Origin: Sesamum alatum
Lineage: Eukaryota; Streptophyta; Magnoliopsida; Lamiales; Pedaliaceae
Assembly (NCBI GenBank): GCA_034509735.1
Contig: JACGWO010000004.1
Coordinates: forward strand, 14,613,395 to 14,677,394
Direction: 5' to 3'
Length of the DNA: 64,000 bases
Positions 22,747 through 33,647 of the stretch are shown piece after piece; the stretch's first letter is position 1, and every line of letters starts with the position of its first letter. The notes under the pieces are model-generated. The model did not search any database and was not told the origin of the DNA. It saw nothing but the letters and a program-made list of their open reading frames with translations. The position numbers and the translations under genes are program-made.

Positions 22747-24722
22747 TGTTAGAATAGGTGACCATGTAAGCCAATTTTGGCAGGAATATGTAATCTATAT
22801 CTAGACAATTTTTGGTATTTGATAAAAACATTTATGAATAAAGAAGTGAAAATTCATATGGCAATACTTTGTTTACGTTCACTTATATCTGCATTTACAT
22901 TTCTGTTCACTACGCAAACAAAGCCCACGGACTGAGAATTGATTTCGGGGACTGGGACTATGCTTGGAGGTAGGTCCATGAAATCAGTCTTACCGAATCA
23001 GTCCGAAAATCTCCAAGTCAAGGAATCCCGAAAATGGGTACCGGGATTCCCTTTGAGACTTGCACTAAGCATCTGCTGTCGTATTTCATCGACGGGTGAC
23101 GAAGGTCGTCTAAGCAGTGTTAGTGGGTCAGCATGCTAGGAAGCAGCTGACTGAGGTGACTCGCGGGAACCGTCTTACGGAGGACCTTGAGTATGGTCAG
23201 CAAGGTATGACGTGTATTCCCGGTTCCAACGGTACAGGCCAAGTCCTTTGACTTGAGGAACTGCTGAGTTTACCTGTGCATCAGGTCTGTATCTTAGATA
23301 TGGTGAGAGATTGCCAAAATACTCTTGAGTAGTCATAAGCCATGTCTAGTGCAGCTCGGGTGTACAGAGTGACAGTAGTTTCCAAGAAAGGATCTGTCTC
23401 CTGTCAAAAGGTATTGACAGTTGAGTCTCATGTATGCTCTGTGTCTTGTCCCTGAAATCTGTGGCCACAGTAACTGAACAGAAGGGAAAGGTTTCCCTTG
23501 CGGCGTTTAGTAAGGACAGACCGACACTTAGGTCCAAATGGGTACCTGCTTTTTCCGTGCCCTAGACTCTAAGTGATGAGACCGAAGACAGAAGGACAAG
23601 TGTACTGTTAGAGCCTAAATGTTCATCCCCAATTATTTCACCTAGTCTCTAGTGCCATGGACCGTTGCTAGATGGCCACCCATGGTAACGGGCGGATTCT
23701 AGGAATCCGACCAAGTCTAGCTGAAATGTGAACCTAAAGAGTCACACACTATCCACACACACTTAGTATTTAATTTGGAATTAAATATTGGAGTAAAGGA
23801 ATGATTAAATTAGATTTAATCGGGTCCTATATTTTCTTGGAGAAATTAATTCCTTCTATTTGATAAAGGGAATTAAATTAATAAATAGGATTTATTAAAG
23901 GGTTGATTTAATGGGCTTAGAATAAATATTAATATTTATTATATTTATTTTTTTAGCCTTTTGGAATATTTAATGGGATTTAAATATTCCATTAAATTAA
24001 AATCAACGGTTGAGATGGAAAGGGGAGATGGAAGGCTAGGATTTGTTTGACTAGGTCAAACACTAGTTTGACTAGGACTTTGACTAGGTCAAAATCCTAG
24101 ACAAATTAGAGTTCTTAGAGTAGGAGTTTTAAGAGGATTAAAACTCCTCCTCTATAAATACCCTAGCTTCCAACTTTTTGAAGGATGATGAAATTCCAAC
24201 ACACACTCGACTCTCTCCCCTTGCCTCTCGTCCGGCCCCTCTCTCTCTACAAGAAAATATTTTTCTAGTTCTTTTGTTCTTGGAACATTAGAACTTAGAT
24301 GAATCAATACCGTTAATTGATAACGTGTTATTGATTATCCACTCCAAAAATATAGACTTGTTCGTTGCTAGCACGACGTGCAAGATACGTGGGTGGATTG
24401 TGTGTCACGATTTGGAGGGTCTCAAGAACGAGATCTCGGTGCAAAACGGGGAACAACGCGTGTAGCCGTCGAAGACGAAAACGACAACGGGTAGGTCTCG
24501 TTTTATTTTTTTCGTCTCTCTCTTTATTTTCAACTCTATGGCCTCCATGACTTCTTTGCATGTTGTTTGATCATGAGATACACCGAACACCCGGGAATCT
24601 CAAGGGTACACGCCTTGAGCGTGTTATTTTATTATTAAAAGCATGCTTTAATTTTTGTATGTTTTTTTATATCGCGCTTCCACATTCGCGCAATTCCCGG
24701 GACGATCCACCGATTTCTTTCA
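22747..24722 (+). mobile_element. Solo LTR 2, sister copia family (1976 bp)
   Basis: It is flanked by CATGA at 22742-22746 and 24723-24727. Removing it restores GGGCCATGATTAATTTGACT as at 15150. It is nearly colinear with solo LTR 1 and has intact TG...CA ends. A TATAAAT box sits at about 24153-24160. It has no internal region. Confidence 0.93.
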
Positions 24723-24843
24723 CATGATTAATTTGACTTAATCAAAGCTTAGTTTGACTAGGAATTTGAACTAGTAAAATCCTAGTCAAGTGTGCCTCTT
24801 TAGAAGAGGTTGAGTAGGAATAGGAAAATTGTTTCTATAAATA

Positions 24844-24844
<1 letters not shown>

Positions 24845-24880
<36 letters not shown>
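24845..24880. repeat. (CA)n microsatellite in C 3' LTR
   Basis: About 18 CA units. The homologous tract in the 5' LTR is about 12 units. Confidence 0.92.
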
Positions 24881-24883
<3 letters not shown>

Positions 24884-25416
24884 ACTAATCTCTATACTTT
24901 CATCTCACAACTCTCTCTCAATTTTCGTCAACCTCTATCCATATTCTCTCCAAGATTTTACCTTGTTCTTCTTTATTTATTCAAGGTAGAACATAAGAGA
25001 CGTCGATAGCGTTTACTGATAGCGTGTATCGATGTCTCTTCTCCCCAAACGATTTCTTACTAGCATGGGACTTTGTTGCTTTCCGGTGTAGCGTGTGAGA
25101 CAATTTAGAGGGTTTGTTCTTTGAGATCTTGGTGCAAAATGGGGAACAATGTGTGTAGCCGAACAAAGACAAAACTACAACCGGGTAGCTTCTCTTTTAC
25201 GTTTCTTGTTCTAAATTCTATGGCCACCATGTTGTGTTTTATTGAACATGAGATACACCGAACGCTCGGGAGAATCAAGGGCACACCCCTTGATTCGTTT
25301 ATGTATGTAATGCATGCTTTAAGTTCCATTTAATTATGCTTTGCAATTTTTATGATGTAATCATTCGCGCTTCCGCTGTTCGCGCTTCTCTCCTGGGCCG
25401 ATCTTCTCTCGTTTCA

Positions 25417-26664
25417 CCATGGTGACGGGCTCCTATTGGATACAAGCCCAAGTCTAGCTTAGGATGAACCTAAAGGGTCACACACAAATCACCGAGGAGG
25501 TGAAAGAATTGACTTGGAGTCAATTTCAGAGGATGATAAGTAATTGGATTACTTATGAAATTGTCAATTGGATGGGCGGGCCGATATTGTATCGGGCCCT
25601 CGTTTTATCGGTAAATGGGATTTATCGAATAAGTAGAGAATCGAAGCTTTGGATCGTTTAATTGGATTAAAAGATCAATGAGAATTATTTAATTGGACCA
25701 TGACTTAAATAGGATTTAATTTTTGGGCTTATTATAATTGGATTACAATAAAATATGGTCCATTAAATCTTGGCCCAAGAGAGGTGTTAGTTCCACTTTT
25801 GGAATTAGAAGAAGTTGGACTTCTTCTAAAAGGGGATGGCCGAAAATTGCTTCTTTTGGAAGTACTAAAATTGTCATGAAGGCCTTTGATGACAGGTTGA
25901 CTTGTCCCTTTTGGAAAGAGACAAATCAATTCCAATCAAGCCTCTTTCACTTGGTATGATTAAATCATACCTTATGAAATAGTAGACTTGATTGATGATT
26001 AATGTGGATTGATTGAAGATGTATCTAGACATCCTTGGATGAACCTAGACACATTTCAATAATCACATTAATAAAGTATATATATGTGTATATACTATTA
26101 TCAAAGACAAGATTTTTATTATTCATCTTTTTCTAGGAAAAAGAAGAACACTCTCTATACACTCTCTCAAGCCATTTTCGGTTCCTCTCTCTCTACTCTC
26201 TAAATCCTCTTTGTTGCTTCATTGATATAGGATCAATTGAAGAACAAAGTAAGATCAAGAAGGAACACTAATTTGATAGTGTAATTCTTTCTTCAATTCA
26301 TCCTCTAGATCCGTTTTTCTCTAGCAAGAAAAACGAGATCTCTCCTAGTATGGTGTGGACGAATTTAGAGGGTCTCTACATTGGGACCTCGCGTGGATGA
26401 ATGTTGGGAGGAATCAACGCGTGTAGCCGATCGAAATACAAAATCGAAAAAGGTATTCCGATTTACATTTATGCTCTCGGTTTCTTATTTATTCTATAGC
26501 CACGAATGCTTGTTTATTTTATATGTTTCTATTATGCGTTTATGCACCGATAGCCCATAATGTTCAAGGGAACACCCCTTGAACGCGATTTAAATTCTTG
26601 TATTCCGCACTTTTTATCTCCATCGCGCTTCCGGCGCGTTCCCGGGCTGATTCGCTTTCCTTCA
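25417..26664 (+). repeat. 3' LTR of element B, right part
   Basis: It continues the LTR interrupted at 13671, starting with the second CCATG copy, and ends GCTTTCCTTCA followed by TTGTT. It contains the site (about 25737-25742) equivalent to the solo LTR 1 target, here uninterrupted. Confidence 0.9.
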
Positions 26665-27085
26665 TTGTTCCCTAGCAGCCCCCCATTCATGACTTTCTCC
26701 TTCATGAGTACACGGATGCAGAGCTCATCGAGCACCTCCCTTCATTCGAGATTAGTCTTAATAAGATTAAAGAAAGAGAACATGAAAGAGAAGAGGGTTG
26801 GAGGGTGAAACTTTGATGGTCAAAGAAGAAGAGATATTCAGATCATAGAAATAAAAAATGGTAGGGTGTTGCCACCAGGTATAGATGAAGACTTGGATCT
26901 GGTAATTCGTTAGTCTTGGAGGGCTGCGCCAAAGTCCTTGATTCTAAGGATCAGATTGTGGCAAGGGATTTGTAGTGTGGAGAAGAACCCATTTGTGGGG
27001 GAGGTTCATGTGGTGTTGGGGCAGATTTATATGGGAAAAGGCAATTTTGAGACGGTTGAGAATGCAGTGTGGAGAGGGTAGAGAT
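26665..27085 (+). pseudogene. Gene-like cargo of the MULE, part 2 (unidentified)
   Basis: This resumes the sequence cut by element B. Across frame changes it reads EYTDAELIEHLPSFEISLNK (26707-26766), then a charged KIKEREHEREEGW stretch, and near 26940-27060 LRIRLWQGICSVEKNPFVGE followed by VHVVLGQIYMGKG. The last part recurs at 49432-49600 with conservative changes. The coding-like character is clear but the family is not recognised. The LxIRIW...FVGEVxVVLG pattern loosely recalls a C2-type beta-sandwich, which is only a guess. It ends at the hAT-like insertion. Confidence 0.5.
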
Positions 27086-28216
27086 TACGGGTGTTCAACA
27101 AAATTGCATCGACCCAACCCAAACTCCACTGCAATTAGCGGGCTAAGGGTGGGTTGGGTTGGTATTGGGCTAGTAAAAAGAAGGCCGCAATTTATTTCGA
27201 TATTTTTATTGGTATTATAATATATATATATATATAATATCAATTAATTAACTAAATCTTGGTTATTGGTAATCTTCTTTTTTTTATGCTATTGATACAT
27301 GTAGGAACTTGAAATAGATTATATCATTATTTTGTCATAATATATTTTCATAATCATCTATTTAATCTTATTTAAAATAATATATGTATGTCACAATAGA
27401 TGATATCTTATTTTATTTAAAATAATATTTGTTTAATTTTATATATATTATTATGATCATTTTCTTATATAATTTTATTCGCAATAAGGATTTTTTCACA
27501 ATCTATTAATAAAAAAAATGGTAAGTTTTTTACATTTATTTGTATTCTTCTATAATAAATATATAACCATGTATAAATTTTTATTTTTACACATTGTAAT
27601 TGATATCTCATATCACTACAAAAAAAATAGGTTTTTCGCAAATTTAATAAATGAGCACACGCTTTAAAAACTGCTGTAAATTAATATTATTAACAACTGT
27701 CAAATAAAACAAATGTGAAAGTTTAAATTTTTACCGCGGTTAACAATATTTGCGATAGTTTTTGCCATGACCAAAACATTTAGGCTTTTAGCTGTTTCTA
27801 ATTGACCTAACTTGCAGAAACAATGACTTATGACCATTGCCGAACCGTTGTTCGTTTGTATTCACTAAGATTTTTTTTCTTTTGACCATAGTAATTAACC
27901 AAAGCGAAAAATCATATTTCTTCTAGTGTATCTTTACATTTTTGCTAATTATCACTATAAAAAATGCATTTATTATGAAAAAATAATTATAATAAAAGCA
28001 TAAGTTGTTAGGATATAATAATATAATTATGCAAGTGCTTGATTTTATACCAAAGACCGCAAAAATTGCCCCAACCCGTTCCAACCCAGTTAGACCGCAA
28101 AGTGTGGTTTTGATGATTGTTGGTTTGAGCTTGGGTTAAGCTTTCTAAAATTTGCACTAATTGGGTTGGTTGAAAAATTACCTAAATTGGCCCAACCCAC
28201 ACCGTGTATACTCCTA
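27086..28216. mobile_element. hAT-like non-autonomous element (1131 bp)
   Basis: The ends are imperfect inverted repeats, TACGGGTGTTCAACA on the left and the reverse complement TAGGAGTATACACGG on the right. Both are followed inward by GGGTTGGG-rich subterminal DNA, typical of plant hAT MITEs. Flanking octamers GTAGAGAT (27078-27085) and GTTGATAT (28217-28224) agree at 6 of 8 positions, as for a worn 8-bp TSD. The interior is AT-rich with no frame and holds a nested CACTA miniature. Confidence 0.7.
27614..27928. mobile_element. Miniature CACTA element (315 bp), TSD TAT
   Basis: The left end is CACTACAAAAAAAATAGG then TTTTTCGC. The right end reverse-complements to CACTAGAAGAAATATG then ATTTTTCGC. 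A perfect TAT trinucleotide lies on both sides (27611-27613 and 27929-27931). CACTA termini with a 3-bp TSD are diagnostic of En/Spm-type elements. No coding capacity. Confidence 0.9.
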
Positions 28217-28245
28217 GTTGATATTGGGTTATCAGCAGCCAGGAA

Positions 28246-28384
28246 AAGGGGTGAAATTACGTAAAATGTCCTTAAAAAATTTGCCCTACGCACATGTATT
28301 TCAAATGGCCGGAAAGTACACTAATGTTGGCCTGAAAATAAAAAATAATGGTAATATGCAAAAATTACAAATATTGTGAGGTGA
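28246..28384. repeat. MULE right terminal repeat, copy 1 (outer end deleted)
   Basis: This is the reverse complement of about 2980-3115, with TTACGTAAAATGTCCTT and GGCCTGAAAATAAAAAATAA in shared blocks. The outermost ~90 bases and the TSD, present in copy 2 at 49744-49843, are missing. The deletion junction has GTGA on both sides. Confidence 0.8.
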
Positions 28385-28869
28385 TTTGTGACAATCTATT
28401 TTGCTTATTTATGCATGATGAACCTTTGAGTTTTGAAGAAGCTCTAAGATAAGAAATGCGTACAAGCTATGGAGGAAGAAATTTATTCAATTGAAAAGAA
28501 TGACACTTGGGATATAGCTGCACTATTAAGTGGTTATGAAACCATTGAGTCTAATGGGTGTACAAATAAAGAGAATGCTAAAGGAGAAGTGAAAAGGTAT
28601 AAAGCGAGGCTTGTTGCAAAGGGATATAAACAAAAGAATGGTATCGACTATGAAGAAGTTTTTTCTCCCATTGCTCACTTGGAGACAAATGGTTATTGGT
28701 CCCTATTGTGGCACAAAATCAATGGCCAATTCATCAAATGGATGTGAAGTTTGCACTTTTAAATGGAACTTTTGAAGAAGTGTATTTTGAACAACCAGAT
28801 GGTTATAATGTTAAGGGCCATGAATACAAGATGTTAAAATTGAAGAAAGCATTATATGGTTTCAAGCAG
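28385..28869 (+). pseudogene. Copia A reverse transcriptase fragment, copy 1
   Basis: It reads from the DEPLSFEEAL region through [20 protein letters not shown] (about 28588-28647), an [15 protein letters not shown] block, [20 protein letters not shown] (about 28741-28797) and LKKALYGFKQ, where the CACTA element interrupts it. This is the N-terminal half of a Ty1/copia RT (RVT_2). It is broken by a stop (28450) and a frame change near 28695. Copy 2 lies at 49844-50335. Confidence 0.85.
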
Positions 28870-29640
28870 CACTATAAGAAAATGCGGGAATTAGCACGGA
28901 CAGTGTTATCGTTTCAAACCCCGATACAATTTACAAGGGTCACAGGAACTCTTGTAGAACGGGAACCAATTGCTGACATCACATTCGTGTTGTGATAAAT
29001 CCGAACGTATGGAACAACATGACTGTTACGAACACCATGCCAATAGTTGTGTTCCAACTAGTATTCCACTAGTCGTTCCAAACGTAGAACGAAAACAATT
29101 TGTATTACAATTCGGAACACTTCTGTGTTTGTTGGAACGGCTTGTAGATGTAAAACGAAAACAATTCCAAATCGCAGTCCAACAACTGGTACAAAAAGAA
29201 ACGTGGAAAAGACAGTCCTAAAAAGACGTACAAAATGAGACGGTTTGTGAAACGTTGCAATACAATTACCGTTCCTAATTTCGGTACTTGTTCAATTTAT
29301 TTTGTGTTGCAAGAATCGTTCCTAAGTGAGTAAAAGTTCGCCATGGCCAACATAGATAAGAAATTTTTTATTACAATAACCGTTCCAAAGCAACACAATG
29401 AGTATATTACAATGGTTATTTTTGTATTCCAGTGGTCGTTCCAATTTATGTTACAATTTGAAATGGTGTGTGTAGGTAGGAGATTCTATATTACAATACC
29501 CGTTTCAAATACACTAGAACGGCTATAGTCGCGTTCCTATTGCCACTCTTGAAGCTGTTGCTGGTGCAATGGCTAGATTTTAACAGCTAGTTATGGAATT
29601 CCAACTACCACTCTAATGCCCGTTCCAAAATTTCTTATAT
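28870..29640. repeat. Left subterminal region of the CACTA element
   Basis: Dense repetition of CGTTCCAA / TTGGAACG-type words in both orientations, for example near 29050-29170, 29380-29400 and 29590-29630. Arrays of short subterminal motifs are the transposase-binding regions of CACTA elements in general. The counterpart is 48200-49073. Confidence 0.75.
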
Positions 29641-29946
29641 ATATGTTCCCTTCATTTCATTTCTTCTCACTTTCTCTCCATTTCTTTTATTCTCAGTCTC
29701 TCTATTGGATTCTTATACATATAAACAAAAATATCACCAATCTCTATTTAAATTTTTGTTGATATTTGAAGCTTTTTTGTTAAAGTAACAACTTGAAACC
29801 CTTTCTGGTCGATTAAAATGCAAGCATTTAATTGGTTGTATATATATTAATTTTGTTATGCTTAGTTACTTTTGTCAATTGCATGTGTGTAATAAAATAT
29901 ATACATATATGTAGGACTCATCATGTTAATACAGTTGAGGAGAGAT

Positions 29947-31413
29947 GTATGATAAGGACCTGCTGAGTGTGACACTGGAGTTTGAGGATGGTGATACCGC
30001 ATTCCTTGAATGGGCCAAAGTCTTAGTGTGCATATATAGACGGTGAGAAGATTAAGTGTCTATGTCGAAAGTGCAAAAATGAAAGATTTAAAACACCGGA
30101 CGAGGTAAATATCGACTTGTGTATGAAAGGGTTTATGCCGCAGTATTATAATTGGACTTCCTACGGCGAGGAGAGGGCGTAAGAGTACTTTGATGTTGTG
30201 ACCACGCCCCCTGTGCAGCAACAACAAATCCAAGCCATTCAAGAAGAGGGTAGTACGTACTGGGTTGATGTGGAACAAGTGGATTAGGCGCAAAGGATGG
30301 TTTTTGATGCCTCTGGGCCGACTTTATGGTCTTCTTATAATCAGGAGGTGTGCCTCATGATGGTACGATATCTTGTCCTTCTGACGCTGGGCTCAGTTCA
30401 TATTACAACTGGGGTCCTATGATTATGTGTCTGGATTGTCAGATCACTTTTTTGATATAGTGCATGCTGCTGACCAACTGTTGTGAAACAACAACACTAC
30501 ATCTTAGATGGGTTTGATTGCTACTTTGGTTGATATCGAGGCCTAGGGGGCTGTTATGAGCGAACATATGATTGACTGTGCTAGTGGGCTGATCAAATAA
30601 TGCCCCACGATCACACTTTCGCCCCCGATTACTACAGTACGAACAAATTGATAAGAGACTTGAGTTTAGCTGTTGAGAAGATTGATGGGTGTAAAATGGA
30701 TGCATGTTGTACTGGAAGGATGACATTGATCTGGACTATTGCAAGTTTTGTGAAGAAGCTAGGTACAAGCCTACCAGGGAGAGAAATTGTAGCCGCAAGA
30801 GGGCCCCGTAAGCCATTCTTTGGTACCTGTCGCTTAGCCCTCGACTGCAGAGGTTGTATGCCTCGAAAGCAACTGCCGAGCACCTGATGTGGCATGCCCA
30901 CCATCAGATGGAGGAGGGATCTATGTGTCATCTATCCGATGTAGAGACTTGGAGACATTTCGATCGAACATGTCCTGATTTTGTAGCTGAGCTCTGTAAT
31001 GTTAGACTAGGACTGTGCACGGATGGGTTCGCACCGTAGGGCAGTATGGTCATACTTACTCATGTTGGCTTGTTATACTTATACCGTACAATCTCCCACC
31101 GGGAATGTACATGAAGTCTGCGTATATGTTCCTGACGATGGTGATCCGTAACCCTTCCAATCGCAAGTGTCTTACCGATGTGTACCTAGAGTTGTTGATC
31201 GAGGGTTGCAGAATTTTATGGCATATGGGTGTACGGATGCATGACGATTCCACGAACCAGGTATTCAAGATGCACAATGATGTGGACAATGAACGACCTA
31301 CTCGCTTATGGGATGGCTTCCGGATGGAGTGGCGCAGGTGTTATGGGTGTCATGTTTGTATGGATGAAACACGGGCATTCCATTTGTAGCACAGTAGGAA
31401 GACGTGCTATTTT
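29947..31413 (+). pseudogene. TNP2-type CACTA transposase, 5' part (broken)
   Basis: An ATG at 29947 (MYDKDL) opens a transposase-associated domain. After a frame change the cysteine-rich block IKCLCRKCKNERFKTPDEV is read at about 30051-30107, then LCMKGFMPQYYNWTSYGEE to a TAA at about 30180. From about 30720 the transposase core (Transposase_21 type) is legible over several frames: YASKATAEHLMWHAHHQMEE (30855-30914), then SMCHLSDVETWRHFDRTCPDF, VRLGLCTDGFAP (31004-31039), a PPGMYMKSAYMFLTMVI stretch and GCHVCMDETRAFHL (31347-31388). Element D inserts at 31414. Many stops and frameshifts make it non-functional. Confidence 0.85.
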
Positions 31414-33633
31414 TGTTGGAATAGGTGACCAGAAAGCCAATAGGTTTGGCAATTTGTAACCTATCCGACAACTTGATGTGAATGTAATATTATTATGTGA
31501 TGAATAAGATGAGTGTTCGTCACCAACGGTACCTTCTTTGTTCCGCTCATCTTACATTTGTTAAAACGGTTATATCGCAACAAAGCCCACAGACCATGGA
31601 TAACAACTCGTGCAGTTGGGCCACGCATTGGATGGTGGTCATGAAACCAACTGATTAAGAGTTGGGTCTGAAACGTTCCAAGTCGAGGACCTCGAGATAG
31701 GGCATCGAGAGTCCTATTGAGACTTGCATCAAGAGTCGTGTTCATTGGATGAGTGTCGTGTTTCATCGGCGACAGGCGTGGGACGCCTACACGGTCTTGA
31801 TGGGTTGGTCGACTGGGGTCGAGCCGACTGGACTGACTCGTGGGGATCATCATATGGAAGCCTTGGAGGCTTGGTCGGTATGATTGGATTCCCCGGTTCC
31901 GATAGTACGGGAGTAATCCTCAGACTTGAGGAATCATGGCAGTCACGTGCACAGGATGGCTGTATCTTGGATCTGGCGAGAGGTGATCATTCTGTAAGAT
32001 GATCACTATAAGCCTTATCCAGTGCAGTCGGAATGTGTAGTGAGGACGGTGGATTCCAAGAAGAGGATCCGTCCCCTGTCAGTATGTGACAGAGGTATCT
32101 CCTATGCACTCGAAGACACGTTCATGCTGTGTGAAGCTGTGGCCACAGTGGTTGGTCGAACAGGGAATGGTTTCCTGTGTCGACGAAATGAAGCATACGT
32201 GGTCTCGAGTATTAAGCATAGATGCCTAGTCAAGGATAGGAACCGACGCCCAATTCCATACCCTAGACTAAGGCCGGGAGACGGTAGACGGAAGGATCGT
32301 ACCCGTATAGAATCGGCGCCTAAATGTTCACGCCAATTCACCTAGTCTCTAGTGCCATGGACCGTTGCTAGACGGCCACCCATGGTAACGGGCCCTTGTG
32401 GGACACGGGCCCAAGTCTAGCTGAGGGTGAACCTAAAGGGTCACACACAAATCACCGAGGAGGTTGAGAGATCGACTTGGAGTCAATCTCGAAGGATAAA
32501 ATAAGTAATTGGATTACTTAAGGGAAAGTCCATTGGATGGACGGGCCGATATTGTATCGGGCTTTCATTTAATCGGTAAATTGGATTTTCGATTAAATAT
32601 GGAAAGTTGAGACGTTGAGACGTTGGATCTTTTAATTGGATTAAAAGATCAACGGGAATAATTTAAATAGACATTAAATTGGATTTAATGTTGGGTTCGT
32701 CGTAATTGGATTACGATAAAACCCGGTCCGTTAAATTATACCCGAGAGGAGAAATAATTCCTAATTTGGAATAGGAAGAAGTTGGACTTCTTCCCTTAAT
32801 TAAACATGGCCGACATGCTCCCTTGGAGGAAGCAAAATCAGCCATGTTTCATGCTAGGTGGTATGTTGACTTGTCTCTTTTGGAAAGAGACAAATCAACT
32901 CCAATCAAGCTCTTCCTTTTTTGGTATGATTTGATCATACCATAAATTTTGGTAGGCTTGATTGAAGAATTGATGGTGATTGATTGGAATGAATCTAGAC
33001 ATCCTTGGATGAACCTAGACACATTTCAATAATCACATTAATTATGTATATATAGGAGTATATACAACACCAAGCATAAGTGATTCATTATTCATCTTTT
33101 TCTAGGAAAAAGAGAAGACAAAAATCCCTCTCCTCTCTCTCAAATTTCGTGCTCTCTCCCTCTCCCACACTTGTGTTCTTCACTTGATTTTGAATCAAGA
33201 AGAAGAACAAAGTAAGTTTAAGAGAACACTAATTCATAGTGTTCTTCTCTTAAATCGATTCCTTCTAAACCTGTTCTTTTCTAGCAAGAAGAACGTGTGT
33301 TTCTTCCGGTGTGGTGTGGATCACCTTTGGAGAATCCATACGTTTGGATTTCGTGAGCATTCCGGAGAAGGAACAACGCAAGTAGCCGGGAGCATACGCT
33401 AAACAATCAAAGGTAACGGTTTATTACGCTTTGATTGATTTCATTTATATATATATGCCCTATGTGCTTAAATATATGTTTTAATATTTACACATCCTAC
33501 ATCGAACGCCCGGTTGAGCATCCAAGGGTACACCCCTTGGGATTCGCGTATTTTGAATTTGATTTAAATTTATGCACAATTTCTCGCTTTCTCGCTTCCG
33601 CTCGCGCTCCCGGGCGGATCCGCTTGTCCTTCA
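31414..33633 (+). repeat. 5' LTR of element D (2220 bp)
   Basis: It starts TGTTGGAATAGGTGACC and ends CTTGTCCTTCA. A TATATATAGG tract at 33047-33056 is a likely TATA region, followed by a CT-rich stretch (33125-33165). The CCATGGACCGTTGCTAGA block is near 32357. It is unusually long for a copia LTR. Open frames over it, such as 31724-32002 or 32022-32345, are chance. Confidence 0.95.
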
Positions 33634-33635
33634 AG

Positions 33636-33647
33636 TGGTATCAGAGC
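33636..33647 (+). other. Primer binding site of element D
   Basis: TGGTATCAGAGC two bases after the LTR, complementary to the initiator tRNA-Met 3' end. Confidence 0.95.

Larger units (their letters stand above)
13672..25416 (+). mobile_element. Copia LTR retrotransposon C nested in element B
   Basis: It is bounded by CCATG at 13667-13671 and 25417-25421. Removing it restores the B LTR across its CCCATGGT site. The 5' LTR is 13672-15840, the primer site 15842-15853, the decayed gag and pol 18355-21382, and the 3' LTR about 21383-25416, which carries solo LTR 2. The start of the 3' LTR (about 110 bp) and the polypurine tract are deleted at about 21382. It is the same family as B and D. Confidence 0.9.
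21383..25416 (+). repeat. 3' LTR of element C, truncated and interrupted
   Basis: It is homologous to the C 5' LTR from about LTR position 110 onward and is interrupted by solo LTR 2 (22747-24722 plus TSD). It ends CTCGTTTCA before the CCATG duplication. It contains the conserved block near 22215 and a 36-base (CA)n at 24845-24880. Confidence 0.87.
3515..26664 (+). mobile_element. Copia LTR retrotransposon B (full-length, decayed, nested)
   Basis: The element is bounded by TTGTT duplications (3510-3514 and 26665-26669). The 5' LTR is 3515-7705, the primer site 7708-7719, the internal region 7706-12976, the polypurine tract 12963-12976, and the 3' LTR 12977-13671 plus 25417-26664. Its 23 kb includes a solo LTR inside the 5' LTR and element C inside the 3' LTR. 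Without these it is about 9.4 kb. LTRs begin TGTT(T)AGAATAGG and end TTCA. Gag and pol are full of stops and indels, so it is not autonomous. It is inserted in the MULE cargo sequence. Confidence 0.9.

Noticed and set aside
31724..32345. Open frames in the D 5' LTR, repeated at 39862-40101 and with minus-strand mirrors
   Set aside because: They sit in LTR U3 DNA on both strands. The copies in the two LTRs and in B and C differ in frame, and no domain is seen.
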